From Solanum dulcamara (taxonomy: Eukaryota > Streptophyta > Magnoliopsida > Solanales > Solanaceae), in contig NC_077247.1 in the NCBI RefSeq assembly GCF_947179165.1, positions 17,281,501-17,345,500 on the forward strand: DNA of 64,000 nucleotides. The letters run 5' to 3'. Below the pieces are notes generated by a model. It was not told the DNA's origin. It saw only the letters and a list, made by a program, of their open reading frames with translations, and searched no databases. Made by a program: the position numbers and the translations under genes. This document shows positions 47,072-56,210 of this stretch, one piece after another (positions within the stretch are counted from its first letter, which is position 1; each line of letters begins with the position of its first letter).

Positions 47072-47552
47072 GAAACCAATTCTAAAAAAGAATTAATTTT
47101 ATATGTGGACCCAAAAGATTTCCAATGGAAACACAATCCCTAGATTGTGATAAAACGATATTTGAACAATGCATTATTTCCGATGCAAACCTATAAGAAC
47201 AGATTACATTTTGAACTAATTTTAACTTCAACTGGGTCTGTTGAAATCACACACAATAATACTGGAGGCCCAAACAAATCATATTTTACCTTCTCAAAAA
47301 TGGTTATTAAAAGGCTGATTTTGCCAGAAGAATGGGGACTAAGCACCTTAAAAGATTCTCAATATGTCCACTCAATGGCAAAAACAACTGTAAATTTTAA
47401 TTACTGGGATTATGTGGAAGCATTTTCTAAAATTTTATATTATGAAAATGATGACCATAAACATTCATGGTTCATCAAGATTTGTGCCCAAGTTTTTCGA
47501 AGTACAACCATCTCATCCTGGTTTATTAAATGGTGGTCTTTTTTTGGAAAAC
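47072..47552 (+). pseudogene. EPRV 3' ORF (transactivator position), plus copy
   Basis: The readable protein (47147-47557) includes FELILTSTGSVEITHN, MVIKRLILPEEWGLSTL, NYWDYVEAFSKILYYEN and HSWFIKICAQVF. I recognise this family only as a plant pararetrovirus-derived protein of unknown biochemistry. In this array its C-terminal end lies just upstream of the viral promoter (48560-48959), the place of the transactivator/inclusion-body gene in caulimovirids. The segment 47266-47513 is repeated in inverted orientation at 48301-48543. The reading ends at a junction with reversed movement-protein-downstream sequence near 47553. Confidence 0.6.
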
Positions 47553-47763
47553 ATTAATAGGAGTAGGCCTGTTATAATAATACATGCGTTGAATAGGCTT
47601 ATCAGCCTATTTAGTATTAATTTTATTCAAAGAAAAATCTTGTCTTTCCTGTTGGCTAATAAAATCTTCTTCTTTTACAGATAAAACTGGTTGGGGTTGC
47701 AAATCAACCATTTGGGAAATTTATTTTAGAATCTGTAGGATCACTTAAATTATCCTCTCCCCT
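47553..47763 (-). pseudogene. Scrambled EPRV fragments (minus strand)
   Basis: Two short minus-strand pieces are found. 47722-47553 carries NLDLQPQPVLSVKEEDF and ADKPIQRMYYYNRPTP, the same text as 51565-51716 on the plus strand. 47763-47723 carries REEDNLSDPTDSEMNFP, the same as 50848-50892. In the tandem copies these two segments lie about 700 bases apart, so an internal deletion has joined them here. Confidence 0.65.
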
Positions 47764-47935
47764 TGCAGGATTGGTTATTAATTATAAACTTCTTAATAAA
47801 GTTTTGAAATGGATAAGATATCTCATTCCTAATAAAAAAGATTTATTAGATAGACTGCATGATGCTATTATTTTCTCTAAATTTGATTTAAAGTCTGGAT
47901 ATTGACAAATACAGATTGCAGAATCAGATAAGTAT
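47764..47935 (+). pseudogene. EPRV reverse transcriptase fragment
   Basis: A short plus-strand piece reads LVINYKLLNKVLKW, PNKKDLLDRLHD and IFSKFDLKSGY*QIQI, the N-terminal RT blocks. TGA replaces the Trp of SGYWQ, exactly as in the lineage 1 copy at about 30800. It is flanked on both sides by minus-strand viral pieces, so the order here is the result of rearrangement. Confidence 0.7.
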
Positions 47936-48579
47936 TTTCCTTTTTCTTCGTACTTAGCAACTGCGGAGCTGATGTCATCCAATAAATCCTGGCCACCTAA
48001 TCTGCCATTTTCATTTTCTTGGACTAATTTAGACCAAAATTTTGTGTGAAAAATTCTACAGAGGCAAGGCATACCATCATTATCAATAGTGACCTCAATT
48101 GTCCATTTAAAAATCCAAGGTATGGAAAATTCAAGAAAAAAGTTTAGTAAAGGTTTTAGAGGGAATAATCTATCCTCTTTGTCTAGTTCTAAAATTTTAG
48201 GAGTGGATTCTATCCAAAGAGTGTAAAGATCTAGAAATTGGGTTGGTAAAATTTTGGTAGAGGATCCGAAAAAAGACCACCATTTAACAAATCAGGTTAT
48301 GATGGTTGTGCTTCGAAAAACTTGGGCACAAATCTTGATGAACCATGAATGTTTATGGTCATCATTTTCATAATATAAAATTTTAGAAAATGCTTCCACA
48401 TAATCCCAGTAATTAAAATTTACAGTTGTTTTTGCCACTGGGTGGACATATTGAAAATCTTTTAAGGTGCTTAGTCCCCATTCTTCTGGCAAAATCAGTC
48501 TTTTAATAACCATTTTAGTAGGTAAAATATGATTTGTTTGGGACTCCAGTATTATTGTTTGTGATTTCAATAGACCCAA
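47936..48579 (-). pseudogene. EPRV 3' ORF (transactivator position), minus copy
   Basis: On the minus strand, 48579-48292 repeats MVIKRLILPEEWGLSTL through HSWFIKICAQVF. 48290-47936 continues WWSFFGSSTKILPTQFLDLY, FFLEFSIPWIFKWT and KFWSKLVQENENGRLGGQDLLDD. One frameshift lies near 48295. This is the longest stretch of the protein in the window; together with 47072-47552 it forms an inverted repeat. Confidence 0.65.
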
Positions 48580-48959
48580 TTGAGGTTAAATTAGTCCAAA
48601 AAGATAAAAGTGGCAGATTAGGTGGCCAGGGTTTGTTGGATGACATCAGCTCCGTAGTTGCTAAGTACGGAGAAAAAGAAAAAATTTCAGTCCCAGCGGA
48701 GGAAAGTCATTTTACTAAAATCACCCGTAAATTACATATTAAAAAAAGAGGATTGTTAACCCTGGAAGAACTTGTAGCGGCTTATATGGAACAAGTTAAA
48801 AAAGATATTCAGTCCCAATTCGGCACTGATGATGATGATTCCATGCCTGACAATTCAGGAAATGACAACCTATTTGAAGATTCTCAAAGTGTAAATAGCA
48901 TAGCCTCCAACAAGATTCCTGATATAATAAAGAAGGCTGAAGAGGAGATTTTACAGTAA
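48560..48959 (+). pseudogene. EPRV 3' ORF, C-terminal end
   Basis: Plus-strand reading continues the same protein from KLVQKDKSGRLGGQGLLDD through TKITRKLHIKKRGLLTLEEL to an acidic tail (DDDDSMPDNSGNDN) and a natural-looking TAA at 48957-48959. The N-terminal part is absent: the sequence meets the inverted copy near 48560. About 220 bases downstream lies the viral TATA box, so this stop marks the 3' end of the viral coding region. Confidence 0.65.
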
Positions 48960-48999
48960 AAAAATAAGAAAAAGATTTAATAGTGGACAAAAGTGAAAA

Positions 49000-49200
49000 C
49001 GACTTCAAACAAATTTAGACAGCCACACAGTTGATTTTACTGTGCCAACAGTGATTTTACTGTTCAAAGGTTGAAAATTGCATCCTTTTTGTACATTTTT
49101 TACTATTTGGCACTGTGCGTTAGTGTTCAGCACTGTAGCCTTTTTGACCTTTTCATTTTACTGTGCACCTTTTCTTTATATAAGGATTGAACATTTCATT
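49000..49200 (+). promoter_or_regulatory. Pararetrovirus promoter with TATA box
   Basis: TATATAAGG at 49177-49185 is followed by a plausible start about 25-30 bases on, near 49210. Upstream, short ACTGTG/CAGTG motifs repeat (for example 49038-49062, 49110-49135, 49160-49167). The order of ORF end, promoter, poly(A) signal and primer site matches a caulimovirid intergenic region. Whether it is active in the plant is unknown. Confidence 0.65.
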
Positions 49201-49223
49201 CAATCCTCAGAAGTTAGTTAGAA

Positions 49224-49236
49224 CCCCCCCCCCCCC
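49224..49236 (+). repeat. Poly(C) run
   Basis: Thirteen consecutive C residues lie just downstream of the presumed transcription start, followed by a CT-rich tract (CTCTATCTCTCTCTCT) to 49277. CT-rich tracts downstream of the start act as enhancers in some pararetroviruses; that role here is inference. Run length may be affected by sequencing error. Confidence 0.8.
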
Positions 49237-49312
49237 TTTCCCTTTCTCCCTCTACCCTCGACTCTATCTCTCTCTCTAAAGTTTGTAATAGTTTGTAATA
49301 GTGTGTATTATA

Positions 49313-49318
49313 AATAAA
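49313..49318 (+). terminator. Pararetrovirus poly(A) signal
   Basis: AATAAA lies about 130 bases after the TATA box, preceded by a repeated TTTGTAATAG motif (upstream elements of plant poly(A) sites are often TTTGTA). This fits the short terminal redundancy of pararetroviral RNA. Confidence 0.7.
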
Positions 49319-49336
49319 GAGTGAAGTTTGCTTACA

Positions 49337-49799
49337 ACCCCAGGAGACTAGTGGTGTTCCAGGTACTTCTTTTCTTTCTTTTATTTATTTTATTTTGTAA
49401 CTTAGACCCATGATGGGCTAAGTAGTTAAGTGTTGTATGATAACTAATATAGATTGTTAGAATATAAAGTTGCAATGACTCTAAAATAATAGCTTTTCTT
49501 TAATGGTTTATGGTTTATTCAGTGGTTAAGTTAAAATAATTTTATAGTAAACTAAGCTTAAATAATGGTGTTGGTAAACCCTAAAAGGGGAGTTTCCGAC
49601 ATGGTTAGTAATGAATTAATTGGGTTGAAAACCTTGTAATTCCGTTGTTAAGTCATGTATGGCTGGTTGAATCGACTAGGGATGTTCCCGATTGGGTTTT
49701 AGACAATTAATTTACGATTTACATAAAATATATTTAACTTTGTAAAAAAATCTCAGACTAAATAAAAGTCCAATAATCCCTAAGGTCCTGCTCAACACT
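49337..49799 (+). other. Pararetrovirus leader, noncoding
   Basis: This is AT-rich sequence between the poly(A) signal and the primer site. With the presumed start near 49210 the leader is about 600 bases, the usual caulimovirid length. It contains the tract GGTCCTGCTCAACACTTGG, repeated before the second primer site near 52230. No open frame of note. Confidence 0.6.
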
Positions 49800-49811
49800 T
49801 GGTATCAGAGC
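49800..49811 (+). other. EPRV primer-binding site, copy 1
   Basis: TGGTATCAGAGC, then C, complementary to initiator Met tRNA, lies upstream of the movement-protein ORF. No LTR end precedes it, which separates it from the retrotransposon primer sites. Confidence 0.85.
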
Positions 49812-49876
49812 CATTGAAGTATTTTAATAATTTATAGAAAGTTATTATTTAACACTTGTACTTTAAACTCTGTTTT

Positions 49877-50553
49877 ATGGATTGGTTTAGAAAAACAATA
49901 ATTGTTAAAAATATGTTAAAAGAACAGATGGATTTACCTGTTAATCAAGATTTATTAAATACTTGGACGATTCATAAAGTAGATATACAAACTATTTATA
50001 AACTTGGTACTTTTGAGAAGTATGTTGGTAAAACTACCGTTAAAACTACTGAATTAAGTTTTACTATGGAAAAAAAAGTGATATTTTTTATTTATTTATC
50101 CAAGATGATATTGACTATTATAAACATAAAGAATTTAATTATTTGCATATTGGTTTAGTACAAGTTTCTTTTAAACCTTTAACTTTAAAAGGTTTACCTG
50201 AAAGTTTTATTGCTGCTTTAAGAGATGGTAGAAATTTAAATTGGCAAAATTCTTTGATTGGTACAATACAGTCTAGTTTGGCTTATGGTGCTGTTTATTT
50301 TAATGCTTATCCAAATTTGTACATTTCCTTAACTGATATAAATGTTTTACAGTCTTTAATTTTGAATGTAAAAATTAATGGTTATAATTATTTACCTGGT
50401 ACGGAAGTAATTTGCATTTGTATTAGAATTGTTTACAGACCATTATATACTTTATCTCCTAGATGTCGAAATGCTGACCAAAATAATGAAACTGTTTTAT
50501 ATGAAAATATTTTTTCTAAATCAAAAATCATTACACGTAGATTAATTAAATGA
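49877..50553 (+). pseudogene. EPRV movement protein, copy 1
   Basis: A 30K-superfamily movement protein, which in viruses moves capsids or genomes through plasmodesmata. The start MDWFRKTIIVKN at 49877 is followed by TIYKLGTFEKY, HIGLVQVSFKPLTLKGLP, LIGTIQSSLAYGAVYFNAYPN, the LILNVKINGYNYLPG block and GTEVICICIRIVYRPLYTL. A one-base loss in the A-run at about 50069-50076 shifts the frame (copy 2 keeps the base). The TGA at 50551-50553 lies in a frame that stays conserved beyond it, so it is a lesion at a Trp position and not a native end. Confidence 0.8.
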
Positions 50554-51235
50554 GAAAAAATTAATTTTCTGATGAATGGATTATTGAGAAGGCTGTTGTC
50601 CTTCAAAATATTACTTATGAAGAGATTTCACAAACTACAGATGGTACTGTTAGACTTCATTTTAAAAATAATAATATTCCTAGAATTACTAATTCATCTT
50701 CTAGATTAACCAAATCTGTCTCTATATATATTTCACCTGTTAATTGTTTGGTAGATATGCCTTCTAGAGCATCCACATCTCAGATTAGAGAAACTGTTCC
50801 CCCCAGATTTGATTATATTATTATTGATAATAAAAATATTGTAAGGGAAGAGGATAATTTAAGTGATCCTACAGATTCTGAAATGAATTTCCCAAACGGT
50901 TTAATATGATTAATACAACTATTGATTTTAGTCTGGATTCACCGGCAAGGAAACAAATATCGACTGAATTTTTCTGTCCAAAATGGAAATGTTTTAGAAC
51001 ATGGTTTTTTTCATCATTTACTCAAGAAGAAAAAAAATATTTTCAAGATAATTTCTACGCTGATCTTGCAAAAGAAAATATTATATTGTCATTTGTACCA
51101 TGGTTTATGAGTAAATATGTAGGACAATATTTGCCTGTAATTGTGATATAGTTATTTCTTCATTACCTCCTATGCAATTTTTTGAAATTAATAAAGATGG
51201 TAAAACTATAAATTTTACTGCTTTTTTTAAGTTAT
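50554..51235 (+). pseudogene. EPRV region downstream of the movement domain, copy 1
   Basis: It continues the movement-protein polyprotein: DEWIIEKAVVLQNITYEEI, RLHFKNNNIPRITNSSSRL, RASTSQIRETVPP and EEDNLSDPTDSEMNFPNG. Then comes a segment at 50906-51151 (TEFFCPKWKCFRTWFFSSF, EKKYFQDNFYADL, ILSFVPWFM) and MQFFEINKDGKTINFTAF near 51172. Two or three frameshifts interrupt it. The FVPWFM/TWFFSSF segment has no function I can name; it is shared with copy 2. Confidence 0.7.
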
Positions 51236-51725
51236 TTGAAAAATAGAGGTGCTTTATTAAATTGTGAACATGTTAACATTATTCTTAAACAACAAAATTA
51301 TGTTAATTATTATTTGAGTGTTTTAGGTGAACATATTATGTCCCTGCATAAAAACCTAGATAATTATTTGAAACAATCTAAAGATTTGCATGAAAAAATT
51401 GAGGCTTTTACAGAAAATAAGGAAAAGGTTGATCAAAAAATTATTAAAAATACTTTAGAACCACCTGTTGAAATACAGAATTTTAAAACTGAATCTTCTG
51501 GTGATATTGAACAAGTTTTGCATGATAAATTAAAAAATATTAATTTATCTTCTCAAGTTACTAATTTAGATTTGCAACCCCAACGTGTTTTATCCGTAAA
51601 AGAAAAAGATTTTATTAGCCAACAGGCAAGACAAGATTTTTCTTTGAATAGAATTAATACTAAATGGGCTGATAAGCCTATTCAACGCATGTATTATTAT
51701 AACAGGCCTACTCCTATTGATTTAA
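51236..51725 (+). pseudogene. EPRV linker before the coat protein, copy 1
   Basis: Open for 160 codons: LNCEHVNIILKQQNYVNYYL, a coiled-coil-like heptad stretch (HIMSLHKNLDNYLKQSKDLH, then KIEAFTENKEKVDQKI), LDLQPQRVLSVKEKDFI and RMYYYNRPTPID. In copy 2 (56761 on) the next residues lead into the coat protein. Here the text jumps to LRNKIFDTVFEE, which belongs after the zinc knuckle, so the coat protein and knuckle are deleted. The long Ile-rich run beyond 51785 is translated microsatellite and not protein. Confidence 0.7.
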
Positions 51726-51780
51726 GAAATAAGATTTTTGATACTGTATTTGAAGAAATAAGATTTTTGATACTATATTT
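51726..51780 (+). repeat. 29-bp tandem duplication
   Basis: GAAATAAGATTTTTGATACT(G/A)TATTT occurs at 51726-51751 and again at 51755-51780, directly between the coat-protein deletion point and the microsatellite. It looks like a repair-associated duplication. Confidence 0.85.
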
Positions 51781-51830
51781 TATTGTTATTATTATTATTA
51801 TTATTATTATTGTTATTATTATTATTATTA

Positions 51831-51871
<41 letters not shown>

Positions 51872-51902
51872 GTTATTATTATTATTGTTGTTGTTGTTGT
51901 TG

Positions 51903-51931
<29 letters not shown>
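51781..51931 (+). repeat. (TTA/TTG)n microsatellite
   Basis: About 150 bases of TTA and TTG triplets (ATTATTATTGTT...) join a viral fragment on the left with the end of a movement-protein copy on the right (ACGTAGATTAATTAAATGA). The repeat replaces viral sequence and does not interrupt it cleanly. Confidence 0.95.
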
Positions 51932-51933
<2 letters not shown>

Positions 51934-52246
51934 ACGTAGATTAATTAAATGAGAAGAAATTAATTTTCTTGATGAACAGATTATTGAGGAGGCTGCTGTC
52001 CCTCAAAACATTACTTGTAAAGAGATTTCTGAGATTTGACAAAATTCTGATGGAACTATTAGACTTCATTTTAAAAATAATAATATCCCCAGAATTACAA
52101 ATTCTTCTTCTAGATTAACCAGATCTGTTTCTTCATATATTTCACCTACTAATTATTTGGTAGATATACCCTCTAACATTTGACTCTGTAAAAATACCAG
52201 ACTAAGTAAAAAAATTCCAATAACCCCTAAGGTCCTGCTCAATACT
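51932..52246 (+). pseudogene. Partial third EPRV copy and leader of copy 2
   Basis: It begins RRLIK* as at 50540, continues EQIIEEAAVPQNIT, RLHFKNNNIPRITNSSSRL and SYISPTNYLVDIPS to about 52180. It then switches to the viral leader (AATAACCCCTAAGGTCCTGCTCAATACTTGG). The same TGA after RRLIK as in the other two copies is present at 51949. The switch from coding to leader text is a deletion junction. Confidence 0.65.
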
Positions 52247-52258
52247 TGGTATCAGAGC
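52247..52258 (+). other. EPRV primer-binding site, copy 2
   Basis: TGGTATCAGAGC, then C, in the same context (CTGCTCAA-ACTTGG) as the first site at 49800, 2447 bases further on. It starts the second, directly repeated viral copy. Confidence 0.85.
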
Positions 52259-52322
52259 CATAAAATTATTCTAATAATTTTTAAAAGATTATTATTTAGC
52301 ACTTTTCGCTTAAACTCTATTT

Positions 52323-53000
52323 TATGGATTGGTTTAAAAAACAAAAAATATTTAAAATATGTTTAAAGAATAAATAGATTTACCTATTAATCAAGATTTA
52401 TTGAATACATAGACGATTTCTAAGGTAGATGTACAGACTATTTACAAACTTGGTACTTTTGAGAAATTTGCTGATAGAACTACTGTTAAAACCACTGAAT
52501 TAAATTTTACTATGGAAAAAGAAAGTGATATTTTCCATCTATTTACTCAGGATGATATTGATTATTATAAACATAAAGAATTTAATTATTTGTATATTGG
52601 TTTAGTGCAAGTTGCTTTTAAATCTTTAACTCTAAAAGGTTTACCTGAATCATTTATTGCTACTTTAAGAGATGGTAAAAATTTAAATTGACAAAATTCT
52701 TTGATTGGTACAATACAGTCTAGTTTGGCTTATGATGCTGTTTATTTTAATGCTTATCCAAACTTGAATGTTGCATTATCTGATGTGAATGTTTTACAGT
52801 CTTTACTTTTGAATGTAAAGATTAATGGTTATAATTATTTACCTGGTACTAAAGTAATTTGTATTTGTACTCGAATTGTTTATCGGCCTTTATATACTTT
52901 ATCTCCAAGATGTCGAATTGCTGACCAAAATAATAAAACTGTTTTATTTGAAAATAATTTTTCTAAGTCCAAAATTATCACACGTAGATTAATTAAATGA
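52323..53000 (+). pseudogene. EPRV movement protein, copy 2
   Basis: Same 30K-type protein as copy 1: VDVQTIYKLGTFEKF, MEKESDIFHLFTQDDIDYYK (the frame lost in copy 1 is kept), YIGLVQVAFKSLTLKGLP, then LN*QNSLIGTIQSSLAYDAVYFNAYPN and GTKVICICTRIVYRPLYTL. The N-terminus has a frameshift near 52355 and a TAG for Trp near 52412. TGA replaces Trp near 52689 (TGG in copy 1) and again at 52998-53000, shared with copies 1 and 3. Overall it is roughly 90% like copy 1 by eye, so the copies diverged before or soon after arriving here. Confidence 0.8.
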
Positions 53001-53642
53001 GAAAAAAATAATTTTCCTGATGAATGGATTATTGAGGAGACTGATGTCCCTCAAAACATTACTTGTGAAGAGATTTATGAGATTTCACAAACTTTTGATG
53101 AAACTATTAGACTTCGTTTTAAAAATGATAATATCCCCAAAATTACTAATTCTTCTTCTAGATTAACCAGATCTGTTTCTTTATATATTTCACCTGCTAA
53201 TTATTTGGTAAATATACCCTCTAGGGCATCTACATCTCAGATTAGAGAAACTATTCCCCAAACTTTTGACCATATTATATTAGATAATAAAAGTATTGCT
53301 AGGGGAAGGGATAATTTAAGTGATCCTACAGATTTCGAAATGAATTTTCCAACTGGTTTACATGGATAGTACAACCATTGATTTTAGTTCGGGTTCACCG
53401 GCAAAGAAACAAATATCTACTGAATTTTTTTGTCAAAAATAGGAATCTTTTAGAAAATTGTTTTTTTCATCATTTACCCCAGAAGAAAAAAAATATTTTC
53501 AAGATGATTTTTATGCTAATCAAGCAAAAGAAAATATTATATTATCTTTTGTGCCTTGGTTTATGATTAAATATGTAAGACAATATTTATCCGTGATTGA
53601 ACATAAATATCATTTATCTGCTTCTGGTGATAGAGTTATTTC
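53001..53642 (+). pseudogene. EPRV region downstream of the movement domain, copy 2 (left of solo LTR)
   Basis: It continues in parallel with 50554-51150: DEWIIEETDVPQNITCEEI, RASTSQIRETIPQTF, ARGRDNLSDPTDFEMNFPTG, then FFSSFTPEEKKYFQDDFYANQ, ILSFVPWFMIKYVRQYL and EHKYHLSASGDRVIS. It is cut at 53642 by a solo LTR; the protein resumes at 56211-56240 (SSLSPMQAFDIRKDDKTINF). A stop (TAG) near 53440 and a frameshift near 53370 predate or follow the insertion. Confidence 0.75.
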
Positions 53643-56210
53643 TGTCACGCCCCAAGAGGGTACCTTAGGTGTGGCCGGCACTCAGAAACTATCTCTGGCT
53701 TCCGAGAGAACCACTTGGTCTCATTACTCATTTGTTCATCAATGAAAGACTTAAGAATACTAATGTGGGCTTGTCATCATCAACATCAAAGGAAAAATAG
53801 ATAATTCTTAGAAGAAGTAGTTTCTAAGGAGAACTACTCCGATTACATCATCAAACTCTGTCTATGAAGCCTCTAATACTCTTAGATGGTGTCAATGAAA
53901 TATCCATGGCTATGTTAAAAGAAACATAATACTCACAAATAATAAAAGGATAGAGAGTTCATCCGAATACAAGAAAGACTAACCAAATAGCTGAAAAATA
54001 ATGATCTTCAATGATGCGCCTGTTAAGAATCTCTAACACCTGTATCTTCATCATAAAACAATGCAGGTCGAATGACGTCAGTACGTGGAATGTACGAGTA
54101 TGTAAAATGGCAGGAAGGTAAGGACATATATCAATAAACTCCTCTCGAGAAAACTCAGCTCAAAACTCAACATTATCTCAACATCAATATGTAATGCAAG
54201 TTTAAAATATAAAAATAATAGTAATAAACAATGCTTACTCAGTTGGGAGTTTCTCTAACCGACAACCATCACTTATGAGCTAGCGATGATACAACGAAGC
54301 GATGTCGTTGCCACATCCATCCAATACCTTGCCAGGGTAAAGGACATCACCATCTTGGATCCACTCATCAAAGTCCTCTTTTTGGGACTTAAGAGGCATA
54401 GCCTCAATCCTACGCTGGCTACGTAGTTCTGGGGTTTGAGTCAATTAAACTCTTACCCAACTCGGTGCTCAATACTACTCCCAAGATATATGCTCATATT
54501 AAACTCATTATCTAGTCTCATTGGACTTTAATTTAAATCATCAAACTCATCTCATTTCATGTTCATCAATCATTATACTTCAAAAAAAAACATCATTTTC
54601 ATCTCATCAAAACATCTTGCTCAACATCATCTCAACATTAATATGTAATGCAAATTTAAAATAATAATAAGAAATGCTTACTCAGTTGGGAGTTTTTCTA
54701 ACCGACAAACATCACTTATTAGCTAGCGATGATACAACGAAGCAATGTCATTGACACATCCATCCAATACCTTGCCTGGGTAAAGGACATCACTATCTTG
54801 GATCCACTCATCAAAGTCTTCTTTTTGGGACTTAAGAGGCATAGCCTCAATCCTACGTTGGCTACGTAGTTCTGGGATTTGAGTCAATTAAACTCTTACC
54901 CAACTCGGTACTCAATACTACTCCCAAAATATGTGCTCATATTAATCTCATCATCTAGTCTCTTTGGACTTTAATTTAAATTATCAAACTCATCTAATTA
55001 ACTCTTCATCAATCATTATACTTCAAAAACATCATTTACATCTAATAAAAACTTCTTTCTCAAAACATCATTTACTCAAATTCATTTAAACTCAACTCTT
55101 TTGCTCTTTCAAAACTCAATAAAATACATATATAGTATTAATTCATATCACTCTTTTTATCAATGAAAATATTAAAAAGCCAACATCTTTACTCAAAATA
55201 TGCGTAAAAATATTCATGAACATCAAATCAATTAGGATTCATGAAAAAATAGCCATGAACAATAATTCCAATAATATGAGAGATAACAATAATAATAATA
55301 TTAATGCATAAATATATCTAATTCAACAGAAAAAGAATTAATTCATTTAGAATTCAAGATTTGGATAAAACTCAACTATAACTCAATTATAATGAATTTA
55401 AATATTGAGCGCATGGACGAACTCAATCCGATGCTATGAAAGCCTTACATACCTTAAATCGGAAGCTTTACTCCGAATTGGAACTTAGACCCCTAGTCTT
55501 TTCTTCTTGTTGGAGCATTTTGTGTACTACCCGGAGTATTAGAATCATCGAAATAGTATTTTTATACTAGTAAAACCTAAACTATATTTGAGAATGAGTA
55601 AAAAAGTGTATAGAGAAAAAGGTTGCTTAAGAAAGCTTGATGAATAAAAATGAGGAAATAAGGTGGGTATTTATAGGTGTGGAGGAGGGACCTAACAATA
55701 AATAAAATTAATTACAAAGGATGATCTTAAAAATTCAATGTAGGATTTTGATGTCATGGATGATGTCAAATGGTTCTAGATCTTTCTATGGTAGGTGAGA
55801 TGAGATCTCTTTTAACGGAATATTAGTTTTCAAAGCTGTATTTGAACAAGATAAATTCCTTATTAGGATTTGGTGTCTAATAAGAATTGTAGATATAGAA
55901 GTCTAGTTTCAGTTAGTTCAAGAATCATCCAATTTGGAGCATTCTATATCGAGATATGAATTTTATTCTACAAGCACTCCATTCCGTCATAACACTATGT
56001 CTTGCAAAGATTAATTTATTGGATCTACTTAAACTCCAAATATTAAGATATATTCTTCATGAAAGTTGTAGGTAATTATGTTGTGGTTTTCAAAAAGTTG
56101 AATCACCTAATTTGGATTATTCTATAAAAAATTATACCTAAAATACAGAGACATTATCATTTTCGTCGAGAATTGAAATACCGAAATACAACATTTTAGG
56201 GGGTGTTACA
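53643..56210 (-). mobile_element. Solo LTR of the element B family (2568 bp)
   Basis: It runs TGTCACGCCCC ... GGGTGTTACA, same ends and orientation as the B LTRs, with the duplication ATTTC at 53638-53642 and 56211-56215. No internal region is present, so LTR-LTR recombination has removed it. It is about 416 bases longer than the B LTR because text from about 54170-54620 is repeated, more diverged, at about 54625-55080 (offset 454). The first of these repeats is nearly identical to the B LTR, while sequence before 54060 and after 54625 is clearly diverged. Confidence 0.93.

Noticed and set aside
49800..49811. TGGTATCAGAGC as part of a tRNA gene
   Set aside because: Only the 12-base primer complement is present; no tRNA arms or A/B boxes around it. 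The same holds at 22493, 39973, 52247 and 59222.
51785..51952. Poly-Ile/Val C-terminus of an open frame, looking like a membrane segment
   Set aside because: It is a translated TTA/TTG microsatellite.
49856..51952. Functional, releasable virus
   Set aside because: The coat protein and knuckle are deleted, a frameshift and several stops are present, and the RT is only a fragment, so the array cannot encode a complete virus as read.
53643..56210. Possible complete retrotransposon
   Set aside because: No gag, pol, primer site or polypurine tract inside; the size excess is explained by an internal ~450-bp duplication.
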